NCBI RefSeq assembly: GCF_914484835.1 | Contig: NZ_CAJZAR010000001.1 | Span: 1-64,000, forward strand | Origin: Paraburkholderia tropica | GTDB lineage: Bacteria > Pseudomonadota > Gammaproteobacteria > Burkholderiales > Burkholderiaceae | Length of the DNA stretch: 64,000 bases | Direction of reading: 5' to 3' | Shown here: in pieces, positions 1 through 11,294 of the stretch | How positions within the stretch are numbered: position 1 is the stretch's first letter | How the letters are laid out: every line of letters begins with the position of its first letter | Notes under the pieces: generated by a model | The model's database searches: none | What the model was told of the DNA's origin: nothing | What the model saw: only the letters and a program-made list of their open reading frames with translations | Translations under genes and position numbers: made by a program

Positions 1-826
1 CGGCGGCTCGCTGCGCATTCCCGCCGCGTTTTGCGGCCTGACCGGCTTCAAGCCCACCGCCGCACGCATTCCGCGCAGCGGCGGCGTGCCGCTCTCGACC
101 ACGCTCGACTCGTTCGGCCCGATCGGCAACAGCGTCGCGTGCTGCGCGCTGGTCGATCGGCTGCTCGCCGGCCTCGCGCCGGTCGTGCCGGGCGCGCGCC
201 ATCTGGAAGGCGTGCGCATCGGCGTGCTGACGAACTACGTGACCGACGACGTCGATCCCGCCATCGCCGAAAGCCTCGACACGGCGCTCAAGCATCTCGA
301 CGCCGCGGGCGCGATCGTCAACGAGGTGCGCTTCGCGCCGTTCGAGCAGTTCGCGCAGATCAACCGCATCGGCTTGTCGTCGATGGAAGCGTACGCGTGG
401 CATCGCGAGCTGATCGCGCAGCATCGCGGCGAGTACGACGCGCGCGTGCTCGCGCGCATCCTGAAGGGCGAGGCGGCGACCGCCGCCGACTACATCGATC
501 TGATCGCCGCGCGCGCGGCCGTGATGGAGCAGGCGCAGGCCACGCTGTGGTCGCGCTTCGACGCCGTGATCGCGCCGACCGTGCCGATCGCGCCGCCCGC
601 CGTCGCCCCGCTCGCCGCCGACGCCGACTTCTTCGCGCGCGTCAACGCGCTGGTGCTGCGCAATCCGAGCGCCTTCAATTTCCTCGACGCCTGCGCGCTG
701 TCGCTGCCGATCCATCATCCGGGCGACGCGCCGGTGGGCCTGATGCTGGCCGCCGCGCCCTACGCCGACGACGCGCTGCTCGCCATCGGCCGCGGCGTGG
801 AAGCGGTGCTCGCGCCGCTGCGCTGA
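1..826 (+). CDS. Amidase signature enzyme, C-terminal part (5' end outside window)
   Basis: The reading frame is open from base 2 and encodes the last ~274 residues of an amidase-signature (AS) family hydrolase. The first visible residues, GGSLRIPAAFCGLTGFKPT, match the glycine/serine-rich signature around the catalytic cis-Ser/Ser pair; the upstream catalytic Lys lies outside the window. Near residue 190 a segment FDAVIAPTVPIAPPAV resembles the conserved late AS motif. The family hydrolyses amides (GatA, AtzE/AtzF and indoleacetamide hydrolase types), and the substrate cannot be fixed from this half. The stop is TGA at 824-826. The following gene, dsbB, is 213 bp away with its own candidate promoter, so no operon link is apparent. 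Confidence 0.85.
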   Translation, partial: GGSLRIPAAFCGLTGFKPTAARIPRSGGVPLSTTLDSFGPIGNSVACCALVDRLLAGLAPVVPGARHLEGVRIGVLTNYVTDDVDPAIAESLDTALKHLDAAGAIVNEVRFAPFEQFAQINRIGLSSMEAYAWHRELIAQHRGEYDARVLARILKGEAATAADYIDLIAARAAVMEQAQATLWSRFDAVIAPTVPIAPPAVAPLAADADFFARVNALVLRNPSAFNFLDACALSLPIHHPGDAPVGLMLAAAPYADDALLAIGRGVEAVLAPLR

Positions 827-967
827 AATTACGGGCGCAGGCGGCGGCTGATCGGAGAACTGCTCGGGAGACTGAGCCGACGCTAAAACAGTCGCGGATC
901 GTCACGCGCGTCGAATCGCGCAACGTTCCGCGACAAGCCGCTTCCTCGCGCGGCGCAGCCTTCGCGC

Positions 968-973
968 TAGAAT
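968..973 (+). promoter_or_regulatory. Candidate -10 box for dsbB
   Basis: TAGAAT sits 66 bp upstream of the dsbB start. No good -35 hexamer is seen at the right distance, so this is only a weak prediction. Confidence 0.3.
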
Positions 974-1039
974 CCCGACACGCCGTCGCCGCCGCGCCCG
1001 TCGCGCGCGCTGCGCCACTCACCCGAAGAAAAACGCCAC

Positions 1040-1570
1040 ATGAACGACGATAACGCGCTGTTGCGCCGCGAACGCGGCCTGCTGGTCCTGCTTGGTCTGA
1101 TCTGCCTCGCGCTGCTGGCCGGCGCAATCTACATGCAGTACGTGAAGCATCAGGACCCGTGTCCGCTGTGCATTCTCACGCGCTATTTCACGCTGCTGAT
1201 CGCCGTGTTCGCGTTCCTCGGCGCGCGCCTGACGAGCTGGCGCGGGCTGCGCGTGCTCGAAACGCTCATCGTGCTGTCGGCGGCGGGCGGCATGGTCGCC
1301 GCCGCGCGTCTCGCGTGGGTGCAGGCCTTCCCGAGCTTCAGCTGCGGCTTCGACACGCTGCAACCGATCGTCGACGCGCTGCCGCCCGCGCATTGGCTGC
1401 CCGGCATCTTCAAGGTGCAGGGCCTGTGCGAAACCACCTACGCGCCGATTCTCGGCCTGACGCTGCCGCAGTGGTCGCTCGTCGCGTTCGCCGTGATCTT
1501 CCTCGCAGTGCTCGCGAGCCTGTGGCGCAACCGCCGCCGCCAGGTGTCGTGGCCCGGCATCCGTCGCTGA
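1040..1570 (+). CDS. dsbB: Disulfide bond formation protein B (quinone-linked thiol oxidase)
   Basis: 176 residues, the usual DsbB length. DsbB is an inner-membrane protein that reoxidises periplasmic DsbA and passes the electrons to ubiquinone. Four hydrophobic helices are visible (about residues 14-32, 47-63, 73-92 and 143-163). The first periplasmic loop carries the catalytic pair CPLC (C41, C44), and the second loop carries the other redox pair, C102 and C130. The C-terminus is basic (RNRRR), as expected for the cytoplasmic end. The gene stands alone, followed by a strong terminator hairpin; no dsbA is in the window. Confidence 0.95.
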   Translation: MNDDNALLRRERGLLVLLGLICLALLAGAIYMQYVKHQDPCPLCILTRYFTLLIAVFAFLGARLTSWRGLRVLETLIVLSAAGGMVAAARLAWVQAFPSFSCGFDTLQPIVDALPPAHWLPGIFKVQGLCETTYAPILGLTLPQWSLVAFAVIFLAVLASLWRNRRRQVSWPGIRR

Positions 1571-2201
1571 TTCGGCGCCACACCGCTCGACGTCTCCCGC
1601 TTCACGCCGCGCCGCCCGCCCTGGGCGGCGCGTTCGTTTACCTGCTTGTTTCCCGCTCGGCGGCTCAAAGGGCCGCATCGACGTTCGCCGCACATGGCCG
1701 CCGGCTGATAGCCCCCATCATGCGCAGGGAATACTTTCCTGCCGCTGTCAGTGCTAAATTCGAGACTGGATGGCGATCTACGTGCGCGAGGCCGATCAAG
1801 GCTCGTCGGGTTTCTGCGTAACGCGCGCCTGATCCGCAATGTCTCCTGGGCTTCACATGACAACGCACACCATCCGACTCTTCCGCGATTCGTCCGCATC
1901 CCGCCCGTCCTTTCCGGTTGGGCGCGGCCGTGCCCCGCATTCGCTCCAGCCGACGATGGCCGATCACCTCGCCACGCCGCTTCTGCATACCCGGTTTCGT
2001 CATCTCGATGCGCGCGTTCCGCCAGCGTCGGTCCACTGCCGCGCACCCGGCGCCATGACGATGCGTCGTCGCGAACCGCTCGGGTTCTGGCATGCTCGAA
2101 CCCTTGAGCGCGCGGCAGCGGGAAGCCGCGCGCGACGCCATGACGATCCACCGGCCGCGCGCCCGGCGCGCCGCCACGCAGTTTTGTAGGAGATGCACCC
2201 G
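1571..2201. other. 631-bp intergenic region between dsbB and xdhC
   Basis: Apart from the dsbB terminator near its left end, I see no convincing gene. Open frames here (for example 1839-2189 plus) have a composition unlike the neighbours (many scattered His, Arg and Pro) and no ribosome binding site. A short near-repeat, GCCATGACGAT, occurs at about 2051 and 2138. In many relatives xdhA and xdhB precede xdhC; here they do not. Confidence 0.6.
1608..1639 (+). terminator. Rho-independent terminator of dsbB
   Basis: A perfect 10-bp stem CGCGCCGCCC / GGGCGGCGCG (1608-1617 and 1623-1632) with a 5-nt loop is followed by TTCGTTT, 38 bp after the dsbB stop. Confidence 0.8.
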
Positions 2202-3290
2202 ATGCAAGCCTGGCTCACCGATCTGCAGCAATTGCTCGCGCATGGCGACGCCGCCGTGCTCGTGACCGTCGCGCGCGTGGAAGGCTCGGCGCCGCGCGAG
2301 GCCGGCACGAAGATGATCGTCACGCGCGAGGCCGCGCGGCACACGATCGGCGGCGGCCATCTGGAATGGAAGGCCATCGAGATCGCCCGCCAGGTGCTGC
2401 GCGACGGCATGCGCACGCCGCACGCGCGCCGTCTGGAACGCCTCGCGCTCGGCCCGAGCCTCGGCCAGTGCTGCGGCGGCGCGGTCGTGCTCGCCTTCGA
2501 GCGCCTCGACGTGGCCGACCTCGGCTGGCTCGCCACACTCGCGCGCCGGCTCGGCGCGGGCGCATCGACCGTTCGTAGCGTATCATTCCGCTCCTCGCGG
2601 AATGGCGAGCCCGCCACGGCATCGGCCAGTCTCGACGCCAGCGTCGACGCCGTCATGCTGTCCGAGCCGGAGCCGGGCGCGCAAACGCCCGACTGCCTGC
2701 TCTGGGACACCAATTCGGCCTCGCCCGGCGAAGGCACGATCCTGCTCACCGAGACCATCGCGCCGAACGACTTTCCCGTCGTGCTGTTCGGCGCGGGCCA
2801 CGTGGGCGCGGCGCTCGTGCGCGTGCTCGGCACGCTGCCCTGCCGCGTGCGCTGGGTCGACGCGCGAGACGCGGCGTTTCCCTCGCCGGAAGCGTTCGCG
2901 GCGCTGGGCGCGCCGAACGTCGTCATCGACGCCAGCGACGCGCCCGACGAAGCCGTCGACGCCGCGCCGCCCGGCACCAGCTTCATCGTGATGACGCACG
3001 ATCATGCGCACGACCTCGATCTCGCCGAACGCATCCTGCGGCGCGGCGACTTCGTGTTCTTCGGCATGATCGGCTCGCACGCGAAGCGCAAGCAGTTCGA
3101 GCACCGGCTGGCCGCGCGCGGCATCGACCCGTCGCAGATCGCGCGCATGAACTGCCCGCTCGGCGTGGACGGCATCGTCGACAAGTCGCCCGAGGTCATC
3201 GCCATTTCGGCCGCCGCGCAATTGCTGCAGGCGATCGAGGCCGCCTCGGCGCCCGTGCGCGCGACGGCCGCCATGCCCCATTCCGCGTGA
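2202..3290 (+). CDS. xdhC: Xanthine dehydrogenase accessory protein XdhC
   Basis: 362 residues. XdhC binds molybdenum cofactor, promotes its sulfuration and inserts it into the XdhB subunit of xanthine dehydrogenase. Two XdhC/CoxI parts are visible: an N-terminal domain (AVLVTVARVEGSAPREAG, about residues 21-38, and a CCGG motif near 91) and a C-terminal Rossmann-like domain with VLFGAGHVG (about 194-202) and FVFFGMIGSHAKR. I chose ATG 2202 because the TAGGAG ribosome site at 2187-2192 directly abuts the upstream ATG (2193) but is 9 nt from 2202. The structural subunits xdhA and xdhB are not nearby, which is odd for this gene. The next two genes deaminate adenine and guanine, which fits a purine-to-urate route. 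Confidence 0.92.
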   Translation: MQAWLTDLQQLLAHGDAAVLVTVARVEGSAPREAGTKMIVTREAARHTIGGGHLEWKAIEIARQVLRDGMRTPHARRLERLALGPSLGQCCGGAVVLAFERLDVADLGWLATLARRLGAGASTVRSVSFRSSRNGEPATASASLDASVDAVMLSEPEPGAQTPDCLLWDTNSASPGEGTILLTETIAPNDFPVVLFGAGHVGAALVRVLGTLPCRVRWVDARDAAFPSPEAFAALGAPNVVIDASDAPDEAVDAAPPGTSFIVMTHDHAHDLDLAERILRRGDFVFFGMIGSHAKRKQFEHRLAARGIDPSQIARMNCPLGVDGIVDKSPEVIAISAAAQLLQAIEAASAPVRATAAMPHSA

Positions 3291-3303
3291 TGTCACCCAC
3301 TGA

Positions 3304-4365
<1,062 letters not shown>

Positions 4366-4655
4366 GCCGGAGCGAAAGCGGCGAGCGCTGCGGGCCGCAG
4401 CAGACCGATGCGGCCCGGACAGTGCCCATGACGCACGAAGTACGACTCAGGGAACGGCGCACGCGCGCCGCGCCCGGGGCGCTGTCGCGCCTGGATGGAT
4501 CGACGCCCGCGTGTTCGCCTCGACTGAAGCGATGCAGGGCCGACTCTCGCGCGCCGCGTTTTCAGGAGCGGCGCGCCCGATGCGCGCTAATGCGATGACG
4601 AAGCGCGCACGCTTCCTGCTGACGAATACCTGAATTTTCCGGAGACGAAGTACCC

Positions 4656-5963
4656 ATGACTCAATCGGCTTTTCGCGCAAAACTGCTGACGTTCACCGGC
4701 GACCCCGCGCAGTCGCCCGACGCCGCCGTGTTCCACGAGGACGGCGTCGTGATCGTCGAGGACGGCCGCGTGGCCGCGTCCGGCGCGTGGTCCGCGCTCA
4801 AGGACCGCGTGAGCGAGGGCGCGAGCGTGCACGACCTGCGCGACAAGCTGATCGTGCCGGGCTTCATCGACACGCACATCCACTATCCGCAGACCGACAT
4901 GATCGCCTCGCCGGCGCCGGGCCTGCTGCCCTGGCTGGAAACGTACACGTTCCCGACCGAGCGCGGTTTCGCCGACGAAGCCGTGGCCGCCGACACGGCG
5001 CGCTTTTTCGTCGACGAACTGCTCGCCAGCGGCACGACCACGGCGCTCGTCTACTGCACGGTGCACAAGCAGTCGGCCGACGCGCTGTTCACGGCGAGCG
5101 CGGCCAAGAACCTGCGCATGGTCGCGGGCAAGGTGCTGATGGACCGCCACTGCCCCGAATTCCTGCGCGACACGCCGCAAAGCGGCTACGACGACAGCGC
5201 CGAGCTGATCGCGCGCTGGCATAACAACGGCCGCCAGATGTACGCGCTCACGCCGCGCTTCGCGCCGACCTCGACCGAGGCGCAGCTCGAAGCCTGCGAG
5301 GCGCTCGCGAAGGCGCACGGCGACATCTTCATCCAGAGCCACGTGGCCGAGAATCTCGACGAAGTGAAGTGGGTGAAGGAGCTGTTTCCGCGTCAGCGCA
5401 GCTATCTCGATGTCTACGACCGCTACAACCTGCTGCGCCGCCGCGCCGTCTACGGCCACTGCATCTGGCTCGACGACGAAGACCGTCGCCGCATGGCCGA
5501 AACCGGCACGGTCGCGGCGCACTGCCCGACGTCGAATCTGTTCCTCGGCAGCGGCCTGTTCGACTTCGACAAGGCGCAGCAGACGCAGATGCCCGTCACG
5601 CTCGCGACCGACGTGGGCGGCGGCACCTCGTTCTCGATGCTGCAAACCATGAACGAAGCGCACAAGGTCGCGCGCATGGGCGGCCATCATCTGACGGCCA
5701 CGCGCATGTTCTGGCTCGCGACGGCGGGCGCCGCGCAGGCGCTCGATCTCGCCGACCAGATCGGCACGCTCGCGCCGCAAACCGAAGCCGATTTCGTCGT
5801 GCTCGATCCGCAGGCGACGCCGCTGCTCGCGCGCCGCACCGCGCGCGTGGACTCGCTCGAGGAACTGCTGTTCGCGTTCGCCCTGCTCGGCGACGACCGC
5901 GCCGTGTACGAAACGTATGCGGCGGGCGCGCGCGTGCATAGCCGCGCGCAGACGCAGCGCTAA
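4656..5963 (+). CDS. guaD: Guanine deaminase
   Basis: 435 residues, an amidohydrolase that converts guanine to xanthine and ammonia with one zinc ion. The metal-binding PGFIDTHIHYPQ (H74, H76) is followed by the family-typical APGLLPWLETYTFP region. Later hallmarks are QSHVAE, YGHCIWL, HCPTSNLFLGSG and the ATDVGGGTSFSML segment carrying the catalytic Asp. ATG 4656 follows a usable ribosome site (CCGGAGACG). The gene is separated from the preceding deaminase by 290 bp that contains no recognisable gene, but the shared strand and pathway support a purine-salvage cluster. A strong terminator follows. Confidence 0.95.
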   Translation: MTQSAFRAKLLTFTGDPAQSPDAAVFHEDGVVIVEDGRVAASGAWSALKDRVSEGASVHDLRDKLIVPGFIDTHIHYPQTDMIASPAPGLLPWLETYTFPTERGFADEAVAADTARFFVDELLASGTTTALVYCTVHKQSADALFTASAAKNLRMVAGKVLMDRHCPEFLRDTPQSGYDDSAELIARWHNNGRQMYALTPRFAPTSTEAQLEACEALAKAHGDIFIQSHVAENLDEVKWVKELFPRQRSYLDVYDRYNLLRRRAVYGHCIWLDDEDRRRMAETGTVAAHCPTSNLFLGSGLFDFDKAQQTQMPVTLATDVGGGTSFSMLQTMNEAHKVARMGGHHLTATRMFWLATAGAAQALDLADQIGTLAPQTEADFVVLDPQATPLLARRTARVDSLEELLFAFALLGDDRAVYETYAAGARVHSRAQTQR

Positions 5964-6026
5964 AAGCCGCCATCGCGACGAAGCGGCCGCTAAAGCGGCA
6001 CGTTCCTCGCCGCGCGCCAAAAGCAG

Positions 6027-6062
6027 AGCGCGCCGGACCTTGCGGGTCCGGCGCGCTTTTTT
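6027..6062 (+). terminator. Rho-independent terminator of guaD
   Basis: A 13-bp perfect stem (AGCGCGCCGGACC, 6027-6039, with its complement at 6045-6057), a 5-nt loop and six T residues. Confidence 0.9.
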
Positions 6063-6069
6063 CATCGCC

Positions 6070-6109
6070 GTCGATTCGTCGATCCGTCGAATCGTCGATT
6101 CGTCGATTC
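6070..6109. repeat. Five tandem copies of an 8-bp unit
   Basis: GTCGATTC is repeated five times head to tail; copies two and three each have one base changed (GTCGATCC and GTCGAATC). It lies between the guaD terminator and the 3' end of the convergent lipoprotein gene. Confidence 0.9.
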
Positions 6110-6123
6110 AGCCGACGCGCGGC

Positions 6124-6804
6124 TTACTTCGCCTGCGCGCTGCCGGGCGCCGAAGCGGGCATCGGCGCGGCCGCCTCGTTGGGCGCGCCGCCATGACTGT
6201 CGAGCGGCAGCTTCACCTCGGTGACCGTGCCGTTCTGCAGCGGGAAGTTGGCGAGCGCGCTGCGCACGAGATACGGCATCACGCGCACGAGCGAGGGATC
6301 GTCGCCCGAGGTGCGCGCGGAGACGTTATAGACCTCCTTGCCGCTGCCCTTCTCCGTGATGCGGATCGACAGCGCGTGCGAATAGACCGGATAAGTCTGG
6401 TTCACATAGCCCGGACCGTACGGACCCCACGGGCCCCACGGATTGAACGGCCCCCAATACGGACCCGGCCACGGGTTGTAGTACACGGGCTGCGGAACCG
6501 TCACGGTGTCCATGCGGCTGCCGTAGGCGAGGCCCACGAGATAGCGCGCCTGCGGCTGGGGCACCTGATGGAACGCCTGCACGGCGAGCCCGTCGGCCAC
6601 GAGATTCTCGTAGGTCGACTGCTCGATGCTGTGTTCCTGGTCGGGGTTGCGCGCGAACGCATAGGTGCGGGTGGCGTCGCTGCCGCCGTTCCAGGCGGAG
6701 AACGCGGTCACCTGGCTCGTCACGTAGGTGGTACAGCCGGACAGCGTCACGGCAAGCGCCGCCAGCATCAGCAGGGCGCGGCGGGTCCATCGGTCGGGCA
6801 TCAT
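6124..6804 (-). CDS. DUF4136-type lipoprotein
   Basis: 226 residues. An N-terminal signal with basic start and hydrophobic stretch ends in a lipobox LSGC (C24), so it is probably a lipid-anchored envelope protein. The body resembles DUF4136: a YAFARNP start of the domain, then NLVADGLAVQAFHQV, and a late pattern of beta strands (ALSIRITEKGSGKEVYNVSA). Between residues about 120 and 150 lies a Trp/Pro/Gly-rich stretch (WPGPYWGPFNPWGPWGPYGP). The molecular role of the family is not known. A GAGAAG ribosome site precedes ATGATG; either Met could start. The gene is convergent with guaD and divergent from pepN. Confidence 0.85.
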   Translation of the reverse strand: MMPDRWTRRALLMLAALAVTLSGCTTYVTSQVTAFSAWNGGSDATRTYAFARNPDQEHSIEQSTYENLVADGLAVQAFHQVPQPQARYLVGLAYGSRMDTVTVPQPVYYNPWPGPYWGPFNPWGPWGPYGPGYVNQTYPVYSHALSIRITEKGSGKEVYNVSARTSGDDPSLVRVMPYLVRSALANFPLQNGTVTEVKLPLDSHGGAPNEAAAPMPASAPGSAQAK

Positions 6805-7260
6805 GGTCTTCTCGTTGCAGTAGTGCCAGTGGTGGGAAAAGCGCAGTCGTGGGGACCGCTTGCTTCACCTGTTTGCGATACGAATCGGCGGCCTGGCTTA
6901 TTCCCTGTCTGTCGCAGTTTCGTAAGCGGCGTTGTAGCCGATTCGCAAGCGCCGCGGCGCGCCAGCCGCGATCCTGGCGGAATCGGGGTCGCGCTCATTT
7001 TGCGGCAGCACGATCATACTGACTCGCGCGGCACCGGGAAAGTTCGACGCCCGTCCGCGTCCGCCGACATCGTTACGCTGCGCGACATCCGCGCCACGTC
7101 CATGATGCGCCTTGCGTGACGCGCCCCGCCGCTTTTTGCCCCGACGGACAAGCAGCGCGAGCCTTTGTACAATGGGACGACTGGCCACTGCAGGCCACCC
7201 CTGCAGGCCACCGCAGCGCAGCTTTCTTCATCCGACCCGAGCCGCTCACCACATTCGCCC
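6805..7260. other. 456-bp divergent intergenic region (lipoprotein / pepN)
   Basis: No gene recognised. It holds a candidate -10 box TACAAT at 7168-7173 for pepN without a clear -35, and a 12-bp direct repeat CTGCAGGCCACC at 7188-7199 and 7201-7212. The repeat lies between that -10 box and the pepN start. Confidence 0.6.
7188..7212. repeat. 12-bp direct repeat in the pepN leader
   Basis: CTGCAGGCCACC occurs twice, separated by one base. It lies within the probable 5' untranslated region of pepN. Confidence 0.8.
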
Positions 7261-9960
7261 ATGGAAACCCTGTCCGATACCGCTACGCCTAACGTGATCC
7301 GCCGCGAAGACTACGCGCCGCCCGCCTTCCTGATCGACACCGTCGATCTCGAATTCGACCTCGTGCCCGAGCGCACCATCGTCAAGAGCACGCTCGCCGT
7401 GCGCCGCAATCCGGCAGCGAAGCACGCCGCGCATCTGGAACTGATGGGCGAGCAGCTCGAATTCATCGGCGCGGCCATCGACGGCCAGCCTTACGAGCAC
7501 GTGCGCACGCACGAACACGGCCTGACGGTCGAGAACGTGCCCGAGTCGTTCACGCTGACGCTCACGGGCGCCTGCGATCCGGCGGCCAACACGACGCTCT
7601 CGGGTCTGTACGTGTCGAGCGGCAACTTCTTCACGCAGTGCGAGGCCGAAGGCTTCCGCCGCATCACCTGGTTCCTCGACCGCCCCGACGTGATGGCTAC
7701 CTACACCGTCACGCTGCGCGCCGATAAGACCGCCTACCCCGTGCTGCTCTCGAACGGCAACCTGATCGCCGAAGGCGATCTGCCCGACGGCCGCCACTAT
7801 GCGAAGTGGGAAGACCCGTTCCGCAAGCCGAGCTATCTGTTCGCGCTGGTCGCGGGCAAGCTCGTCGCGCTCGAAGAACGCATCCAGAGCGGCTCGGGCA
7901 AGGAAAAGCTGCTGCAGGTCTGGGTCGAGCCGCACGATCTCGACAAGACGCAGCACGCGATGGACTCGCTGATCAACTCGATCCGCTGGGACGAGTCGCG
8001 CTTCGGCCTCGAACTCGATCTCGACCGCTTCATGATCGTCGCCGTGAGCGACTTCAACATGGGCGCGATGGAGAACAAGGGGCTCAACATCTTCAACACG
8101 AAGTACGTGCTCGCGAATCCCGAAACGGCCACCGACGTCGACTTCGCCAACATCGAAGCCGTGGTCGGCCACGAGTACTTCCACAACTGGACCGGCAACC
8201 GCGTGACCTGCCGCGACTGGTTCCAGCTGAGCCTGAAGGAAGGCCTCACGGTGTTCCGCGACCAGGAATTCTCGGCGGCGATGTCGGGCGGCGACGAGAA
8301 CGAAGCCGCGCGCGCCACCAAGCGCATCGAGGACGTGCGCGTGCTGCGCCAGATGCAGTTCGCCGAGGACGCGGGCCCGATGGCGCATCCGGTGCGCCCC
8401 GAGAGCTACGTCGAGATCAACAACTTCTACACGATGACCGTCTACGAGAAAGGCTCGGAAGTCGTGCGGATGTATCAGACGCTGTTCGGCCGCGACGGCT
8501 TCCGCAAGGGCATGGATCTCTACTTCCAGCGCCACGACGGCCAGGCCGTCACCTGCGACGACTTCCGCCGCGCGATGGCCGACGCCAACGGCCGCGACCT
8601 CGCGCAATTCGAGCGCTGGTACAGCCAGGCGGGCACGCCGCGCGTGACCGTCAGCACGCGCTACGACGAAGCCGCGAAGCGCTATAGCGTGACGCTCACG
8701 CAGGGCTACGCGAACGGCTCGCCCGCCGCGCGCGAAACGCAGAAGGGACCGCTGCACATTCCGTTCGCGATCGGCCTGATCGGCCCGGACGGCCAGGACC
8801 TGCCGCTCAAGCTCGAAGGCGAAAGCGCGGCGAGCGGCACGACGCGCGTGCTCGAATTCACCGAAGCGCAGCAGACCTTCACCTTCGCCGACGTGAACGC
8901 GAAACCGCTGCCCTCGCTGCTGCGCAACTTCTCGGCGCCGGTGATCGTCGAGTACGACTACGGCACCGCCGAACTCGCGTTCCTGCTCGCGCATGACAGC
9001 GATCCATTCAACCGCTGGGAAGCGGGCCAGCGCCTCGCCACGCGCGAGCTGCTGACGCTCGCCACGCGCGCGAGCGCCGGCCAGCCGCTGGCGATGAGCG
9101 ACGCGCTCGTCGAAGCGTTCCGCCGCGTGCTGAGCGACGCCTCGCTCTCGCCGTCGTTCCGCGAACTCGCGCTGATGCTGCCGTCGGAAACCTATCTGGC
9201 CGAGCAGATGGCCGAGTCCGATCCGGCCGCCGTGCACGCCGCGCGCCAGTTCGTGCGCAAGCATCTCGCGAATGCGCTCAAGGCCGAGTGGCTCGCCGCC
9301 TACGAGCAGAACCTCACGCCGGGCGCCTATGAGCCGACGCCTGAAGCCGCCGGTCATCGCGGCCTGAAGAATCTCGCGCTCTCGTATCTCTCGGAAGTCG
9401 ACGATCCCGCCGACGCGCTGCGTCTCGCCGGCGCGCAGTACGACGCCGCGAACAACATGACCGACCGCGCGGCGGCGCTTTCGGCGCTGCTGAACGCCTC
9501 GGCGGCGGCGGGCGGCGACGCCGCGAAGCGCGCGCTCGAAGACTTCTACGCGCGCTTCGAGAACGAGCCGCTGGTGATCGACAAGTGGTTCTCGCTGCAA
9601 GCCACGCAGCGCGGCACGGCGCAGCGTCCGGTGATCGAGACGGTGCGCGCGCTGATGCGCCATCCGGCCTTCAATCTGAAGAATCCGAACCGCGCTCGCT
9701 CGCTGATCTTCAGCTTCTGCGCGGCGAATCCGGCGCAGTTCCACGCCGCCGACGGCTCGGGCTACGCGTTCTGGGCCGAACAGGTCATCGCGCTCGACGC
9801 GATCAACCCGCAGGTGGCCGCACGCCTCGCGCGCAATCTGGAACTGTGGCGCCGCTTCACGCCGAAGCTGCGCGACGCGATGCGCGCCGCGCTCGAACAG
9901 GTCGCGAAGCAGGCGAAATCGCGCGACGTGCGCGAGATCGTCGAAAAGGCGCTGGCCTGA
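7261..9960 (+). CDS. pepN: Aminopeptidase N (M1 metallopeptidase)
   Basis: 899 residues, close to the usual size of proteobacterial PepN. This cytoplasmic zinc enzyme removes N-terminal residues from peptides. Family hallmarks are visible: the exopeptidase motif GAMEN (residues 268-272) and the zinc motif HEYFH (304-308) with the third ligand Glu at 327 (LKEG). The N-terminal domain (IDTVDLEFDLVPERTIV) and the long helical C-terminal domain are intact. I start at ATG 7261 (METLSD...) rather than the in-frame ATG at 7165, because the upstream 32 codons overlap the likely promoter and direct repeat. A terminator follows, so it is probably monocistronic. Confidence 0.96.
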   Translation: METLSDTATPNVIRREDYAPPAFLIDTVDLEFDLVPERTIVKSTLAVRRNPAAKHAAHLELMGEQLEFIGAAIDGQPYEHVRTHEHGLTVENVPESFTLTLTGACDPAANTTLSGLYVSSGNFFTQCEAEGFRRITWFLDRPDVMATYTVTLRADKTAYPVLLSNGNLIAEGDLPDGRHYAKWEDPFRKPSYLFALVAGKLVALEERIQSGSGKEKLLQVWVEPHDLDKTQHAMDSLINSIRWDESRFGLELDLDRFMIVAVSDFNMGAMENKGLNIFNTKYVLANPETATDVDFANIEAVVGHEYFHNWTGNRVTCRDWFQLSLKEGLTVFRDQEFSAAMSGGDENEAARATKRIEDVRVLRQMQFAEDAGPMAHPVRPESYVEINNFYTMTVYEKGSEVVRMYQTLFGRDGFRKGMDLYFQRHDGQAVTCDDFRRAMADANGRDLAQFERWYSQAGTPRVTVSTRYDEAAKRYSVTLTQGYANGSPAARETQKGPLHIPFAIGLIGPDGQDLPLKLEGESAASGTTRVLEFTEAQQTFTFADVNAKPLPSLLRNFSAPVIVEYDYGTAELAFLLAHDSDPFNRWEAGQRLATRELLTLATRASAGQPLAMSDALVEAFRRVLSDASLSPSFRELALMLPSETYLAEQMAESDPAAVHAARQFVRKHLANALKAEWLAAYEQNLTPGAYEPTPEAAGHRGLKNLALSYLSEVDDPADALRLAGAQYDAANNMTDRAAALSALLNASAAAGGDAAKRALEDFYARFENEPLVIDKWFSLQATQRGTAQRPVIETVRALMRHPAFNLKNPNRARSLIFSFCAANPAQFHAADGSGYAFWAEQVIALDAINPQVAARLARNLELWRRFTPKLRDAMRAALEQVAKQAKSRDVREIVEKALA

Positions 9961-10012
9961 CGGACGAGTCCTCGATGCGCTGATGCATTGATGCGTTGAG
10001 CCCGGCACGTGG

Positions 10013-10049
10013 AGCCGGCCCCGTGAACATCATGGGGCCGGCTTTTTTT
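10013..10049 (+). terminator. Rho-independent terminator of pepN
   Basis: Stem AGCCGGCCCC / GGGGCCGGCT (10013-10022 and 10034-10043), an 11-nt loop and a run of T to 10049. Confidence 0.9.
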
Positions 10050-10171
10050 CGCGCATTTTTCGCGGATTTTTTTCGAGTTTTTTCCCCGCCGCAGCCCCTG
10101 CCCGGCGCGCCAGGCCGCTGGCTGGCGGCCTTTTTGCCGTTTTACGCACCGGGCAGTCACAGCCCAGCGGG

Positions 10172-10177
10172 TAGAAT
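10172..10177 (+). promoter_or_regulatory. Candidate -10 box for fbp
   Basis: TAGAAT lies 33 bp upstream of the fbp start codon. There is no clear -35 hexamer. Confidence 0.35.
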
Positions 10178-10210
10178 TGCGCTATTCCCCAAGCTCCCCG
10201 GAGTAATGCA

Positions 10211-11227
<1,017 letters not shown>

Positions 11228-11246
11228 AAAAAGATGGGGAAAGGGC

Positions 11247-11275
11247 TTGCATTCTTTCGGCCAGTTTCCTATAAT
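11247..11275 (+). promoter_or_regulatory. Promoter of tRNA-Thr
   Basis: TTGCAT (11247-11252), a 17-bp spacer and a consensus TATAAT (11270-11275), 19 bp before the tRNA. It begins 19 bp after the fbp stop. Confidence 0.8.
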
Positions 11276-11294
11276 CTTTCTTCTCTGATGTGAC

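Noticed and set aside
1839..2189. Possible 116-residue gene between dsbB and xdhC
   Set aside because: No ribosome site, odd composition and overlap with the likely promoter and leader of xdhC.
7246..10008. A 920-codon open frame antisense to pepN, and a similar long frame antisense to spoT (21067-23427)
   Set aside because: In GC-rich genomes the strand opposite a gene often stays open. These products are rich in His, Arg and Val without any family motif, while pepN and spoT are complete and well conserved.
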